From the NCBI GenBank assembly GCA_023430565.1, contig JAEZAD010000063.1, forward strand, positions 1-35,481: a stretch of DNA of 35,481 nt, given 5' to 3'. Shown here in pieces: positions 1 through 7,556 of this stretch. Under the pieces are notes generated by a model. It saw nothing but the letters and a program-made list of their open reading frames with translations, was not told the origin of the DNA and did not search any database. Within the stretch, counting starts at the first letter, position 1. Every line of letters begins with the position of its first letter. The translations under genes and the position numbers were made by a program. The DNA comes from Verrucomicrobiota bacterium. GTDB taxonomy: Bacteria; Verrucomicrobiota; Verrucomicrobiia; Opitutales; Opitutaceae.

Positions 1-1745
1 CCGGCGACGATGGCGGGTTCGCTGAGGAGTTTTTCGGAAGGCGGCTGGAGATTGCCGCGGGAGGGGTTGATGACGCCCATGCTGTCCTCGACGGTGACGA
101 ACTGCTCGCCGGAGGATTGGCGGTCGATGTCGGTGCGGCCGAGGCACGGAAGGATGAGCGCGGTGCGGCCGGTGATGACGTGGGCGCGATTGAGTTTGGT
201 GGAGACGTGCGCGGTGAGGCGGCAGTGGCGAAGGCCGGAGGCGGTGAACTCGGTGTCGGACGTGGCGGAGAGAAAATTACCGCCCATGGCGATGAAGACT
301 TTCGCGGCGCCGGCGTTCATGGCGCGGATGGAGTCGACGGTGTCGAGGCCGTGTTCGCGCGGAGGTTCGAAACGGAATTCGGCGGCGAGGGCGTCGAGGA
401 ATTCTTTTTTGGGGCGTTCCCAGATGCCCATCGTGCGATCGCCTTGGACGTTCGAATGACCGCGGACGGGGCAGGGGCCGGCCCCGGGTTTGCCGATGTT
501 TCCGCGGAGGAGGAGGAAGTTGACGATCTGCTGGATGGTCGCGACGGAGTTCTTGTGTTGGGTCACGCCCATGCACCAGCAGGCGATGATGCGGTTCGAC
601 GTCATCGCGATGTTGGCGGCCTGGCGGATCTGGGCGCGCGAGAGGCCGGAGAAGGCGACGATCTCGTCCCACGAGGTGACGCGAAGCTCGGCGAGAAGCG
701 CGTCGAGACCTTCGGTTTTGTGGCGGATGAAGTCGTGATCGAAGATTTCGCCGGGGCGGCGGTCTTCTTCTTCGAGCAGCTCTTTCATCAGGCCCATGAG
801 GAAGGCCATGTCACCGTTGATCAGGACGGGGAGCCAGAGGTCGCAGAGCGGAGTTCCGCCCGCGAAAAGGAAGCGCGGGATGCGCGTGGGGTGGAGGAGG
901 TCCTGCGGGTTTTTGAAGCGCTCGGTGCCGGTTTCGGGGAGCGGGTTGATGCTGACGATTTTGCAGCCGCGGGCTTTTGCCGCCTGCAACGATGTGAGCA
1001 TGCGCGGGTGATTGGTGCCGGGGTTTTGGCCGATGATGAAAATGGCGTCGGCTTTTTCGAAGTCGCTGAGGCGGACGCAGCCCTTGCCGATGCCGATCAT
1101 GGGCGGGAGTGCGACGCTCGTGGACTCGTGGCACATGTTGGAGCAATCGGGGAGATTGTTGGTGCCGAAGGCGCGGACGAAGAGTTGCCAGAGGAACGCG
1201 GCTTCGTTGCTCGTGCGGCCGGAGGTGTAGAAAACGGCTTCGTGCGGCGAGGAGAGCGATTTCAGTTCGGAGGCGAGGAGCTGAAAGGCGTCGGTCCAGG
1301 AAATCGGTTCGTAATGGGTGGCGCCGGGGCGGAGCACCATCGGCTCGACGAGACGACCGGCGTGGCCGAGCCAGTGGTCGGATTTCTCGGCGAGCTCGGC
1401 GACGGAGTGGGCGCGGAAGAAATCGGCGCCGATGTGTTTGTTGGTCGCCTCGTAGGTGACGGCCTTGAAACCGTTCTCGCAGAATTCGGTGATGCTGCGT
1501 TCGCCGTCGGGGTTGGGCCAGGCGCAGGACTGGCAGTCGAAGCCGCTGGTCTGGTTGATCGTGTGGACGGTGCGGAGGGTGTTGGCCAGGCCGGCATGGC
1601 GCAGACCGTAGGCGGCAACTTCGCGGAGGGCGCGCAGGCCGCCGGCAACTTCGTAAGGCTTGCGCTGCTGCGTGCCGTCGAGCTCGACGGGCGGTTGGGC
1701 GGTGGTGCGCGGCGAAGAGGAAGGTGGGTCGGAAGCGGCGGACAT
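1..1745 (-). CDS. FdhF/YdeP-family molybdopterin oxidoreductase, 3' end cut by window edge
   Basis: About 581 N-terminal residues are visible, against roughly 750 for the family; the protein runs off the left edge. Near the N-terminus is a Cys cluster (C71-x2-C74, then C89, in the run GFDCQSCAWPNPDGERS) that resembles the Fe-S ligand region of YdeP-like proteins. Further in are GRTSNEAAFLWQLFVRAFGT, NMCHESTSVALP and IIGQNPGTNHPRML, typical of the molybdenum-bis-MGD binding domains of formate-dehydrogenase-like enzymes. The start is the ATG at 1745, 26 bp after the fdhD stop, so the two genes probably form one transcript. fdhD is needed for sulfuration of the Mo cofactor in FDH-type enzymes, which fits. 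YdeP relatives in enterobacteria are linked to acid resistance, but their substrate is unsettled, so formate should not be assumed here. No Fe-S or cytochrome partner subunit is visible. Confidence 0.9.
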   Translation of the reverse strand, partial: MSAASDPPSSSPRTTAQPPVELDGTQQRKPYEVAGGLRALREVAAYGLRHAGLANTLRTVHTINQTSGFDCQSCAWPNPDGERSITEFCENGFKAVTYEATNKHIGADFFRAHSVAELAEKSDHWLGHAGRLVEPMVLRPGATHYEPISWTDAFQLLASELKSLSSPHEAVFYTSGRTSNEAAFLWQLFVRAFGTNNLPDCSNMCHESTSVALPPMIGIGKGCVRLSDFEKADAIFIIGQNPGTNHPRMLTSLQAAKARGCKIVSINPLPETGTERFKNPQDLLHPTRIPRFLFAGGTPLCDLWLPVLINGDMAFLMGLMKELLEEEDRRPGEIFDHDFIRHKTEGLDALLAELRVTSWDEIVAFSGLSRAQIRQAANIAMTSNRIIACWCMGVTQHKNSVATIQQIVNFLLLRGNIGKPGAGPCPVRGHSNVQGDRTMGIWERPKKEFLDALAAEFRFEPPREHGLDTVDSIRAMNAGAAKVFIAMGGNFLSATSDTEFTASGLRHCRLTAHVSTKLNRAHVITGRTALILPCLGRTDIDRQSSGEQFVTVEDSMGVINPSRGNLQPPSEKLLSEPAIVA

Positions 1746-1771
1746 GAATGGGAATGGTGTGAGCGGCCCAA

Positions 1772-2668
1772 CTAGACGCGCGCCGAGGAGGCGAGCGCGA
1801 GGCGGCCGGCGTGAGTGTAGACGTTGAAACGGCCGTCGCGGGCGAAGCCGACCAGAGTGATTCCCGCGTCATGCGCGAGGGAAACGGCAAGCGAGGAAGG
1901 AGCGCCGACGGCGATGACGCAGGGGAGGGCGAAGGCGGCGGCTTTTTGGAGGAGCTCGAAACTGGCGCGGCTGCTGAGAACGAGGAGATGACGAGCGGCG
2001 GGCAGATTTTGGCGGAGGGCGGCGCCGAGGAGTTTATCGACGGCGTTGTGACGGCCGACGTCTTCGCGGGCGAGGACGATGGAGCCGGCGAAGTCGCAGA
2101 GCGCCGCGCCGTGCGAGCCGCCGGTTTCGGCGAAGAGCGATTGGGTGACGCGAAGGGCGTCGGGGAGTCGGGAGAGTTCTTCGGGGGAAAGGAGCGGAGT
2201 GTCCTCGGATGTGGCGGCGGGAGGGCGAGTGGGCAGGCCCTCGAGGGAGAGGCGACCGCAGAGCCCGCAGGCGGAGCTAGTGAGAAGACCGCGGCTGACG
2301 CGTTGGAGATCTTCACGCGGGGCATGGCGGAGTTGGAGACGCTGGGTGGAGACGGTTTCGCCGCGGGCGTTTTCGGTGTGCGCGGTGCTGGCGAGGATGT
2401 CGTCGGAGGTTGAGATCAGGCCTTCGGCGAAAAGGAAGCCGAGGGCGAGGTCGGCATCGTGGCCGGGCGTGCGCATGGTGACGGCGAGGACCTTGCGGAT
2501 CTCGTGTCCGCCGCGTGGATACGCGATTTCGATGGCGAGGGGGCTCTCGACGATCAGCGGCTCCTCGGCATGGAACCAGCCGCGCTCGTGCGTCCAGTGG
2601 AGGCTGGGCGAGAGGTGGATCGGCGGATCGCCGGCGGGGCGCGACGAAGCGGGGGCGTGGTCGGACAT
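1772..2668 (-). CDS. fdhD: Formate dehydrogenase accessory sulfurtransferase FdhD
   Basis: 298 residues, normal size for FdhD. The hallmark redox motif SSACGLCG (C134, C137) is present; FdhD uses these cysteines to carry sulfur from a cysteine desulfurase to the Mo-bis-MGD cofactor. Other family signatures are MRTPGHDADLALGFLFAEGL, the REDVGRHNAVDKLLGA block and the C-terminal FARDGRFNVYTH. It lies directly upstream of, and in the same direction as, the YdeP-like oxidoreductase, its likely client. I chose the ATG at 2668 because family similarity begins soon after. In-frame starts at 2716 and 2743 would add a Pro-rich leader of no recognisable function, and no start has a strong Shine-Dalgarno sequence. 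Confidence 0.95.
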   Translation of the reverse strand: MSDHAPASSRPAGDPPIHLSPSLHWTHERGWFHAEEPLIVESPLAIEIAYPRGGHEIRKVLAVTMRTPGHDADLALGFLFAEGLISTSDDILASTAHTENARGETVSTQRLQLRHAPREDLQRVSRGLLTSSACGLCGRLSLEGLPTRPPAATSEDTPLLSPEELSRLPDALRVTQSLFAETGGSHGAALCDFAGSIVLAREDVGRHNAVDKLLGAALRQNLPAARHLLVLSSRASFELLQKAAAFALPCVIAVGAPSSLAVSLAHDAGITLVGFARDGRFNVYTHAGRLALASSARV

Positions 2669-2807
2669 GGAAGGGAGCCTCGGGGGAGGCGGGGGCGCGT
2701 GAGCGCGGACTTTCATCCGCGGCGTGTTGGCAGGTCCAAACAAAAACAGCGGGTAAGCGGTGGCAAACGGTGGGACGAGGATCCAACAGCGCCAGCGAGC
2801 TGGCGGC

Positions 2808-3947
2808 CTACGGGAGGCGGTAGGTGAGGAGCCAGAAGTGGTCGAGGAGTTCGACGGCGGAGGAAATTGCGAACGGCGCGACGGCGGCGTTGAGTTGATC
2901 AGGCGTGGGGAAGTTTTTCAGAACTTCGTGGGTGGTGCCGTCGGCGAGCGGGCGGGTTTGGAAGGTGTCGCCGTGGGTGTCGGTGCGGCTGATGGGCGTG
3001 CTACTGCCGGGGACGTAACGATTGTCGACGAACATCACGCGGGCGCCGGGTTGGAGGCGGGCGTGGAGGTTTTGCAGGAACTCGTGGAGGCGGCGCTGTG
3101 GGATGTGCGACCACCAGAAGCCGGCGAAGGCGGCGTCGAACGCGCGGGGAAAAGCGGGGAGAGCGTAAGAGTCGGCTTGAAGGAATTCGGCGCGGGAGGC
3201 GGCATGGGGTTTTTGGCGGGCGAGGGCGAGGACTTCGTCGTTGATGTCGGTCGCGACGATGGAGCGCGCGGCGGTGGCGAGGACGTCGGTCCAGTAGCCG
3301 GTGCCGCAGGCGACCTCGAGAACGTCGCGGTCGGCGAAGAATGCGCGGAGGCGGGAGCGGAGCGTATCCAGATCGGCCTGACGTTCGGGTTTTTGATAGA
3401 TGCGTTCGTATTCGTCGGCGCGGCGGGCGTAGTAGGCGACCAGGGGGTCGGAGGGCATGGGATCGGGGAGGGGTTGGTCGTGAAAGATTTGGTAGCCGCG
3501 GGCGAGGTAGTTGGGCAGGGCGTGAGGATGATCGTCGGTCGCGGTGTGAAGCCAGACGCGTTTTACGCCACGGTCGAAGGCGCGACGGGTGGCGGCGGAG
3601 AGGAGGCCGGCGCCGAGGCGGCAACCGCGAAACGGCGGGAGAAGGCCGAAGCCTTCGATTTTGACGGAGGCGGTTTCGGCAGTGAGTTCGAAGAAGCCGG
3701 CGTCGGTGCGGTCTGACGTGGCGATCCAAAACTCGACGTCGCGACGCGCGAGGTGGGCGGACCAGTCGCGGGGGTTCCAGGGGTTGCGATCGGTCCAGAA
3801 ACCGCGACCGACTTCGTTCCAGAGAGCGGCGCAGCGGGGAGCGTGGGTGGGCGTGGCGCGGTGGATCCGGAGAGCGGTGGACGGGAAAGGGGACGGGCGG
3901 AAGCGACTGGGGGAAGGAAGCTCGAGGAGGTAGCTGTGGTGGGGCAT
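2808..3947 (-). CDS. Fused GNAT acetyltransferase and class I SAM-dependent methyltransferase
   Basis: 379 residues with two enzyme domains in one chain. Residues ~25-160 look like a GNAT N-acetyltransferase: a beta-strand run at KIEGFGLLPPFRG, then an acetyl-CoA-binding loop RGCRLGAGLL (107-116) and the closing NYLARGYQIFHDQ. Residues ~168-379 are a Rossmann methyltransferase: motif I VLEVACGTGYW (209-219), acidic SAM-ribose residue D234 in VATDIN, then LQADSYALPAF and a post-motif GFWWSHIPQRRLHEFLQNL. The frame is open from 4229, but the upstream part is Arg/Pro shadow sequence, so I start at the ATG at 3947 (MPHHSYLLEL). The substrate is unknown. Its neighbours offer no clue, and 139 bp separate it from fdhD. 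Confidence 0.85.
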   Translation of the reverse strand: MPHHSYLLELPSPSRFRPSPFPSTALRIHRATPTHAPRCAALWNEVGRGFWTDRNPWNPRDWSAHLARRDVEFWIATSDRTDAGFFELTAETASVKIEGFGLLPPFRGCRLGAGLLSAATRRAFDRGVKRVWLHTATDDHPHALPNYLARGYQIFHDQPLPDPMPSDPLVAYYARRADEYERIYQKPERQADLDTLRSRLRAFFADRDVLEVACGTGYWTDVLATAARSIVATDINDEVLALARQKPHAASRAEFLQADSYALPAFPRAFDAAFAGFWWSHIPQRRLHEFLQNLHARLQPGARVMFVDNRYVPGSSTPISRTDTHGDTFQTRPLADGTTHEVLKNFPTPDQLNAAVAPFAISSAVELLDHFWLLTYRLP

Positions 3948-3987
3948 GGGACTCGGCTTGCGGGTGCTCGCCGCTACAGGACAGGAA

Positions 3988-4021
3988 GGGCCGCGGGCAT
4001 GGCTTGCACGCGCCGCGGCCC
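3988..4021. repeat. Perfect 9-bp inverted repeat downstream of the YXWGXW-like gene
   Basis: GGGCCGCGG (3988-3996) and CCGCGGCCC (4013-4021) are perfect inverted arms around a 16-nt loop. They lie 24 nt past the stop of the gene ending at 4046 (minus strand) and 40 nt before the start of the GNAT-methyltransferase gene. The hairpin could terminate or stabilise the upstream mRNA, but no clear T-run follows it on the minus strand, so a classical intrinsic terminator is doubtful. Confidence 0.5.
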
Positions 4022-4045
4022 CCGGGTCACACACACAGAAGCGGG

Positions 4046-4819
4046 TCAGCGCTGCTGCGAATTCTGTCGTTGATCGCGATCGGTGCTCCAATGGCCGGGT
4101 GTCCACTGTTGGGAGGAGCGGTCGTAGGCGCCGGGGACCCAGGTGGCGCCGGCGCGGGGCGGGACGGACCATTGGCCGTTGCGCCATTGCCATTCGCCGT
4201 TGCGCCATTCGTAGTCGCCGGCGACCCACGTGTGATTCTGTGTCGGCGCGGACGTGCGCACTTCCGGGCGAGCGGTGGGGGGCGCTTGCTCGACGCGCAC
4301 AGGTTCGGGGGCGGACGTGTTGGCGAGGGTGGAGTTCGTTGCGCTCGTGTCGCGGCTTAGCGCTGGCTCGGAGCGGTTGGCGGGGGAGGTGGTGGACGTT
4401 GAGTTCGTGTTGCGGCCGACGTCGGTGGCGGTGCCGGTGGTCGAGTTGTTGGGCGTCGCACTGGAGTTGCGATCGGTGCCGGCGGCGCCGGTGGACGAGG
4501 CGGGGTCGCCGCGGGAGGAGGTGGTGTCGGAGTTGCTCGAAGACGAGCTGGTGGCGGAGCGATCGCCGCTCGCGGTGTTGCTGTCGGTGTTGTTGCCGGC
4601 GGTGGCCGTGGAGGAGCGGGTCGAACCGGACGTGGAGGCGGAACCGGACATCGAGCCTGTGGTGGAGCCACCGGTGCTCGTTGAACCGGAGTTCGTGGAA
4701 CCGGCGGCGCCGGAACTGGTGGAGCCCGATGCACCGGAAGAGCCGGAGGATTGGGCGGAGGCGGTGAGGAGGCCGGCGCAGAGGGCGGCGGCGATGAGGT
4801 TGAATGACGAAGGTTTCAT
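4046..4819 (-). CDS. Secreted Ser/Thr-rich protein with C-terminal YXWGXW-like repeats
   Basis: 257 residues. The N-terminus (MKPSSFNLIAAALCAGLLTASAQ) is a good signal peptide with cleavage near residue 22. About 150 residues of low-complexity Ser/Thr/Gly/Asn sequence follow, made of imperfect SGSTST-type units, then a short spacer with VEQAPPTARPEVRTSA. The last 55 residues carry aromatic repeats of the type HTWVAGDYEWRNGEWQWRNG and ATWVPGAYDRSSQQWTPGHW, resembling the YXWGXW repeat found in many exported proteobacterial and verrucomicrobial proteins of unknown role. The frame is open much further upstream, but that sequence is antisense to ftsH; the signal peptide fixes the start at 4819. 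It is probably periplasmic or cell-surface. The linker-like middle resembles that of the DUF4142 protein at 15012. Confidence 0.8.
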   Translation of the reverse strand: MKPSSFNLIAAALCAGLLTASAQSSGSSGASGSTSSGAAGSTNSGSTSTGGSTTGSMSGSASTSGSTRSSTATAGNNTDSNTASGDRSATSSSSSNSDTTSSRGDPASSTGAAGTDRNSSATPNNSTTGTATDVGRNTNSTSTTSPANRSEPALSRDTSATNSTLANTSAPEPVRVEQAPPTARPEVRTSAPTQNHTWVAGDYEWRNGEWQWRNGQWSVPPRAGATWVPGAYDRSSQQWTPGHWSTDRDQRQNSQQR

Positions 4820-4915
4820 GGCTGCGTTGAGGTTTTGTGGGGGAACCGCCGCAGCTGGAGAAAGGCGTGTCGTTGGTTCACGACAGACCGGACTCCGCAA
4901 AAAGGGATGCTGGGC

Positions 4916-4967
4916 GCGTCGCCGGGGCGACGCACCGAGAGGATTCCGTCGCGCCGCCTCAGGCGGC
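4916..4967 (-). terminator. Tandem hairpins at the 3' end of ftsH, possible terminator
   Basis: Two palindromes follow each other at the end of ftsH. The first, GCCGCCT-C-AGGCGGC (4953-4967), contains the ftsH stop codon at its centre. The second is GCGTCGCC-GG-GGCGACGC (4916-4933). On the minus strand a CCCTTTTTG run follows the second hairpin after about 10 nt, further than in a textbook intrinsic terminator. Termination or mRNA 3'-end protection is inferred. Confidence 0.4.
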
Positions 4968-6791
4968 TTGCTGACGGAGACGCGCCACGATCTCGCGGAC
5001 CTCGTCGCCGGAGATCGTCTCGCGGGCGACGAGCGCCTCGGCGATGGCGTCGAGGGCGACGCGCTGCTGCGTGAGCGCCTGGGTGGCGGCGGCGTAGTTG
5101 CCGTCGAGGAGGTCGCGGACGTGGCGTTCGGCCTCGTGAAACGTTTGCGGGCTGGCGAGGGATTCTTCGCCCTCGCTGCGAGAGAGCGCCATGAAGCCGA
5201 GGGGGGACATGCCCCATTCGAAGACCATCTGGCGGGCGGTTTTGGTGGCTTCCTGGATGTCGCCGGAGGCGCCGCTGGTGATGCTGCCGAGGGCGAGTTC
5301 TTCCGCGATGCGACCGGCCATGAGGCAGCGGAGTTTCGCGACAAGTTGTTCGCGCGAGTAGTTGAAGAGGTCGCGTTCGGGCGTGAAGTGCGTGCTGCCG
5401 AGGGAGCGGCCGCGCGGGATGATGGTGACCTTGTGGAGCTTGATGGCCTCTTCGCCGGAGAGGACCTGCATGAGGGCGTGTCCAGCTTCGTGATACGCGA
5501 TGACCTTCTTGTCGTGCTCGGTCATGGCGCGGCGGGTTTCGCGGCCCCAGTTGATCTTGTCGCGGGCTTCGTCGAGGTCGGCCATGGTGATGGTCGGGCG
5601 ACGATGGCGGGCGGCGTGGATGGCGCCTTCGTTGAGGAGGTTGGCGAGATCGGCGCCGGAGTAGCCGGGGGTGGTCTTGGCGATTTCGTTGAGGTCGACG
5701 GAGGCGTCGAGTTTCACGGCGCCGGCGTGGACTTGGAGAATGGCAACGCGGCCGGCGAGGTCGGGAAGACCGACGGACACCTGGCGGTCGAAGCGGCCGG
5801 GGCGGAGGAGCGCGCGGTCCATGGTGTCGGGGCGGTTGGTGGCGCCGAAGACGACGACGGCGTCGTCGGATTTGAAGCCGTCCATTTCGACGAGGAGCGC
5901 GTTGAGGGTTTGATCGTGTTCCTGTTGGGCGCCGCTGGAGTCGCCGCCGGCGCGGTGACGGCCGATGGCGTCGATCTCGTCGATGAAAATGATGCTGGGG
6001 GCGGACTCGCGGGCTTTTTTGAAGAGGGAACGGACGCGGGAGGCGCCGACACCGACATACATCTCGACGAAGTCGGAGCCGCTGAGGCTGTAGAACTTGG
6101 CCTTGGCTTCGCCAGCGACGGCTTTGGCGAGCATGGTTTTGCCGGTGCCGGGAGGGCCGACGAGGAGAACGCCCTTGGGCATGCGGCCGCCGGTTTCGCG
6201 GAAGCGGGCGGGATCGCGGAGGAATTCGACGACCTCGTGGACCTCGTCCTTGGCTTCGTCGCAGCCGGCGACGGAGGAGAATTTCACAGCGGACGCGGCG
6301 GGGCGGAGGCGTTGGGCGGAGAAGCCGGTGAAGCGGTTGCCGTAGCGTTGGACGACGACGACGAGACCGGCGATCAGCGCGAGGATGCCGAGCGGAGGCA
6401 TGGCGCCGTGGGCGATGCGGGCGGTGCGTTCGGTGGCGGTGACGGTCTGCGTCGCGGCGAATGAGGCGGCGTCGTCCTCGGCGAAGCCGTGGCTGCGGAG
6501 CAGGCCGAGGTCGGCGTCGATGAGCCGGCCGGCGCTGCGAACGGTGCGGACGGTTTCGCCTTCGGTGAGCGTGGCGGAGACATCGGCGAGGCCGAGGGCG
6601 TGGCCGCGATAAACGATGTGGCCGGCGCTGAGCTTGCCCGTGCTGGCGGCGGTGAGGAATTCGGCGAGACCGATGCGCTCGGCTTGGGTGGCCTGCGCGG
6701 ACCCGGCGGCACGCTGCGAAAAGTAGAGGTCGAGGCCGAGCGCGAGGACGAACAATCCGAGCAGCGCAAAAAACCAACGAGGAGGCAGCAT
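4959..6791 (-). CDS. ftsH: ATP-dependent zinc metalloprotease FtsH
   Basis: 610 residues: a membrane-anchored AAA+ protease that degrades membrane and short-lived cytosolic proteins as a hexamer. Two transmembrane segments (about 6-24 and 132-148) flank an extracytoplasmic domain. The AAA module has Walker A GPPGTGKT (212-219), pore loop MYVGVGAS (Tyr where Phe is usual), Walker B IIFIDEID (267-274) and the second region of homology around ATNRPDTMDRALLRPGRFDR. The peptidase has HEAGH (434-438) and the third zinc ligand D511 in SGASGDIQEATK. An AGGAGG sits 7 nt before the ATG at 6791, favouring that start over the ATG at 6797, which touches the Shine-Dalgarno. The open frame up to 7328 is non-coding in appearance. 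It is shorter than many FtsH proteins because it lacks a long C-terminal tail. It is divergent from hpf. Confidence 0.97.
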   Translation of the reverse strand: MLPPRWFFALLGLFVLALGLDLYFSQRAAGSAQATQAERIGLAEFLTAASTGKLSAGHIVYRGHALGLADVSATLTEGETVRTVRSAGRLIDADLGLLRSHGFAEDDAASFAATQTVTATERTARIAHGAMPPLGILALIAGLVVVVQRYGNRFTGFSAQRLRPAASAVKFSSVAGCDEAKDEVHEVVEFLRDPARFRETGGRMPKGVLLVGPPGTGKTMLAKAVAGEAKAKFYSLSGSDFVEMYVGVGASRVRSLFKKARESAPSIIFIDEIDAIGRHRAGGDSSGAQQEHDQTLNALLVEMDGFKSDDAVVVFGATNRPDTMDRALLRPGRFDRQVSVGLPDLAGRVAILQVHAGAVKLDASVDLNEIAKTTPGYSGADLANLLNEGAIHAARHRRPTITMADLDEARDKINWGRETRRAMTEHDKKVIAYHEAGHALMQVLSGEEAIKLHKVTIIPRGRSLGSTHFTPERDLFNYSREQLVAKLRCLMAGRIAEELALGSITSGASGDIQEATKTARQMVFEWGMSPLGFMALSRSEGEESLASPQTFHEAERHVRDLLDGNYAAATQALTQQRVALDAIAEALVARETISGDEVREIVARLRQQAA

Positions 6792-6798
6792 GGGCATT

Positions 6799-6804
6799 CC
6801 TCCT
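6799..6804 (-). promoter_or_regulatory. Shine-Dalgarno site that selects the ftsH start
   Basis: On the minus strand AGGAGG is followed by AATGCCC and then ATG. The ATG inside AATG is too close to be used efficiently, while the second ATG at 6791 has an ideal 7-nt spacer. This is one of the few strong Shine-Dalgarno sites in the window. Confidence 0.75.
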
Positions 6805-7159
6805 ATGGGCCATATCGGGGCATCCCCGACAATGGTGGAGTGCGGCTTCGCCGGTTGAAGCGCATCGCACTGAAACTTGCCGGAAAAAGGGAGCGCGGAG
6901 CGGGTTGACGAGGGGGAGAGAGTTGAAGGAAGGAGAGTTGCGGGAGGCGGCGCGGTCGGGCGTTGGTGTTGCGCGGTTTTGCAAGTCGTTGAGGACGGAG
7001 TCGGTAAATATTTGGGAAAATGATTGGGCGCGGGGGAGTGCGGGGGAAAACGCCCCGACGTGAATGCGCGGGAGATATCGGGAGAGCATTGCAGGCGATC
7101 GGGCGGCCATTCCGGCGAGGCGATCAGAACGAAGCGCGGAGGGGTTTGTCTGACGCCGC
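6805..7159. other. Intergenic region between divergent ftsH and hpf
   Basis: A 355-bp region without a gene. It must hold the promoters of both divergent genes, but I see no convincing -35/-10 pair. A small palindrome TCGGGG-CAT-CCCCGA lies near its left end. Purine-rich GGGGGAGAGAG/GGAAGGAGAG tracts around 6910-6945 could be mistaken for ribosome binding sites but precede no open frame of interest. Confidence 0.5.
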
Positions 7160-7543
7160 ATGAAACCCGAAAACACCGACACGACCGCTTCGAAACTGAA
7201 CCTGCAGGCGATCCATTTCGAGCTGACGGAGGCCATGGAGACGGTGCTGAGGGAGAAACTCGCAGTGCTCCTGCGGCACAACGACTACATCGTGCGCCTG
7301 AACGTGCGTATCCACAAAGACCAGACAATGGGAACGGAGCGTCACTTCACGGCGACGGGGCAGATTGAGATTTCCGGACCGGACCTGGTGGCATCGGCGG
7401 AAGGCATGGAGGCCTACGAGGTGGTGGATCAACTCGTGGAGAAGCTGGATCGCCAGCTCGAGCGGCGGCACAGCAAGCGCAAGGACCGGCGGAATCATCC
7501 GGAGGGGACGGAGATCGAGGCGCCGCTGCCGAAGGCGGAGTAG
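7160..7543 (+). CDS. hpf: Ribosome hibernation-promoting factor, short form (HPF/RaiA family)
   Basis: 127 residues, the short form without the C-terminal dimerisation domain of long HPF. The fold signature is a beta-alpha-beta-beta-beta-alpha pattern: LNLQAIHFELTEAMETVLREKL, then VRLNVRIHKD, RHFTATGQIEI, and the long helix YEVVDQLVEKLDRQLERRHS followed by a basic tail KRKDRR. Family members bind the 30S decoding region and inactivate ribosomes in stationary phase or stress. The start ATG at 7160 is preceded by a distant GGAGGGG. Its stop lies 13 bp from the stop of the convergent NHL-repeat gene. The short form and its isolated position do not show whether it makes 100S dimers or acts like RaiA/YfiA. 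Confidence 0.93.
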   Translation: MKPENTDTTASKLNLQAIHFELTEAMETVLREKLAVLLRHNDYIVRLNVRIHKDQTMGTERHFTATGQIEISGPDLVASAEGMEAYEVVDQLVEKLDRQLERRHSKRKDRRNHPEGTEIEAPLPKAE

Positions 7544-7556
7544 CGGGCGACGACGT

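Noticed and set aside
117..1775. 552-codon open frame on the plus strand
   Set aside because: It lies opposite the YdeP-like gene; its Gly/Asp/Glu/Ala/Val-rich product is typical of the antisense frame of a G+C-rich gene and matches no family. The same holds for long plus frames at 4254-6464, 10965-12485, 12235-13785, 25506-26759 and 27429-29468.
4820..5344. N-terminal extension of the YXWGXW-like protein into ftsH
   Set aside because: The extension is antisense-free but out of frame with ftsH and Ala/Ser/Pro-rich; the signal peptide begins at 4819.
6792..7328. N-terminal extension of FtsH
   Set aside because: The frame is open to 7328, but the added part is Pro/Ser/Arg-rich and overlaps hpf. 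A strong AGGAGG and the first membrane helix mark the start at 6791.
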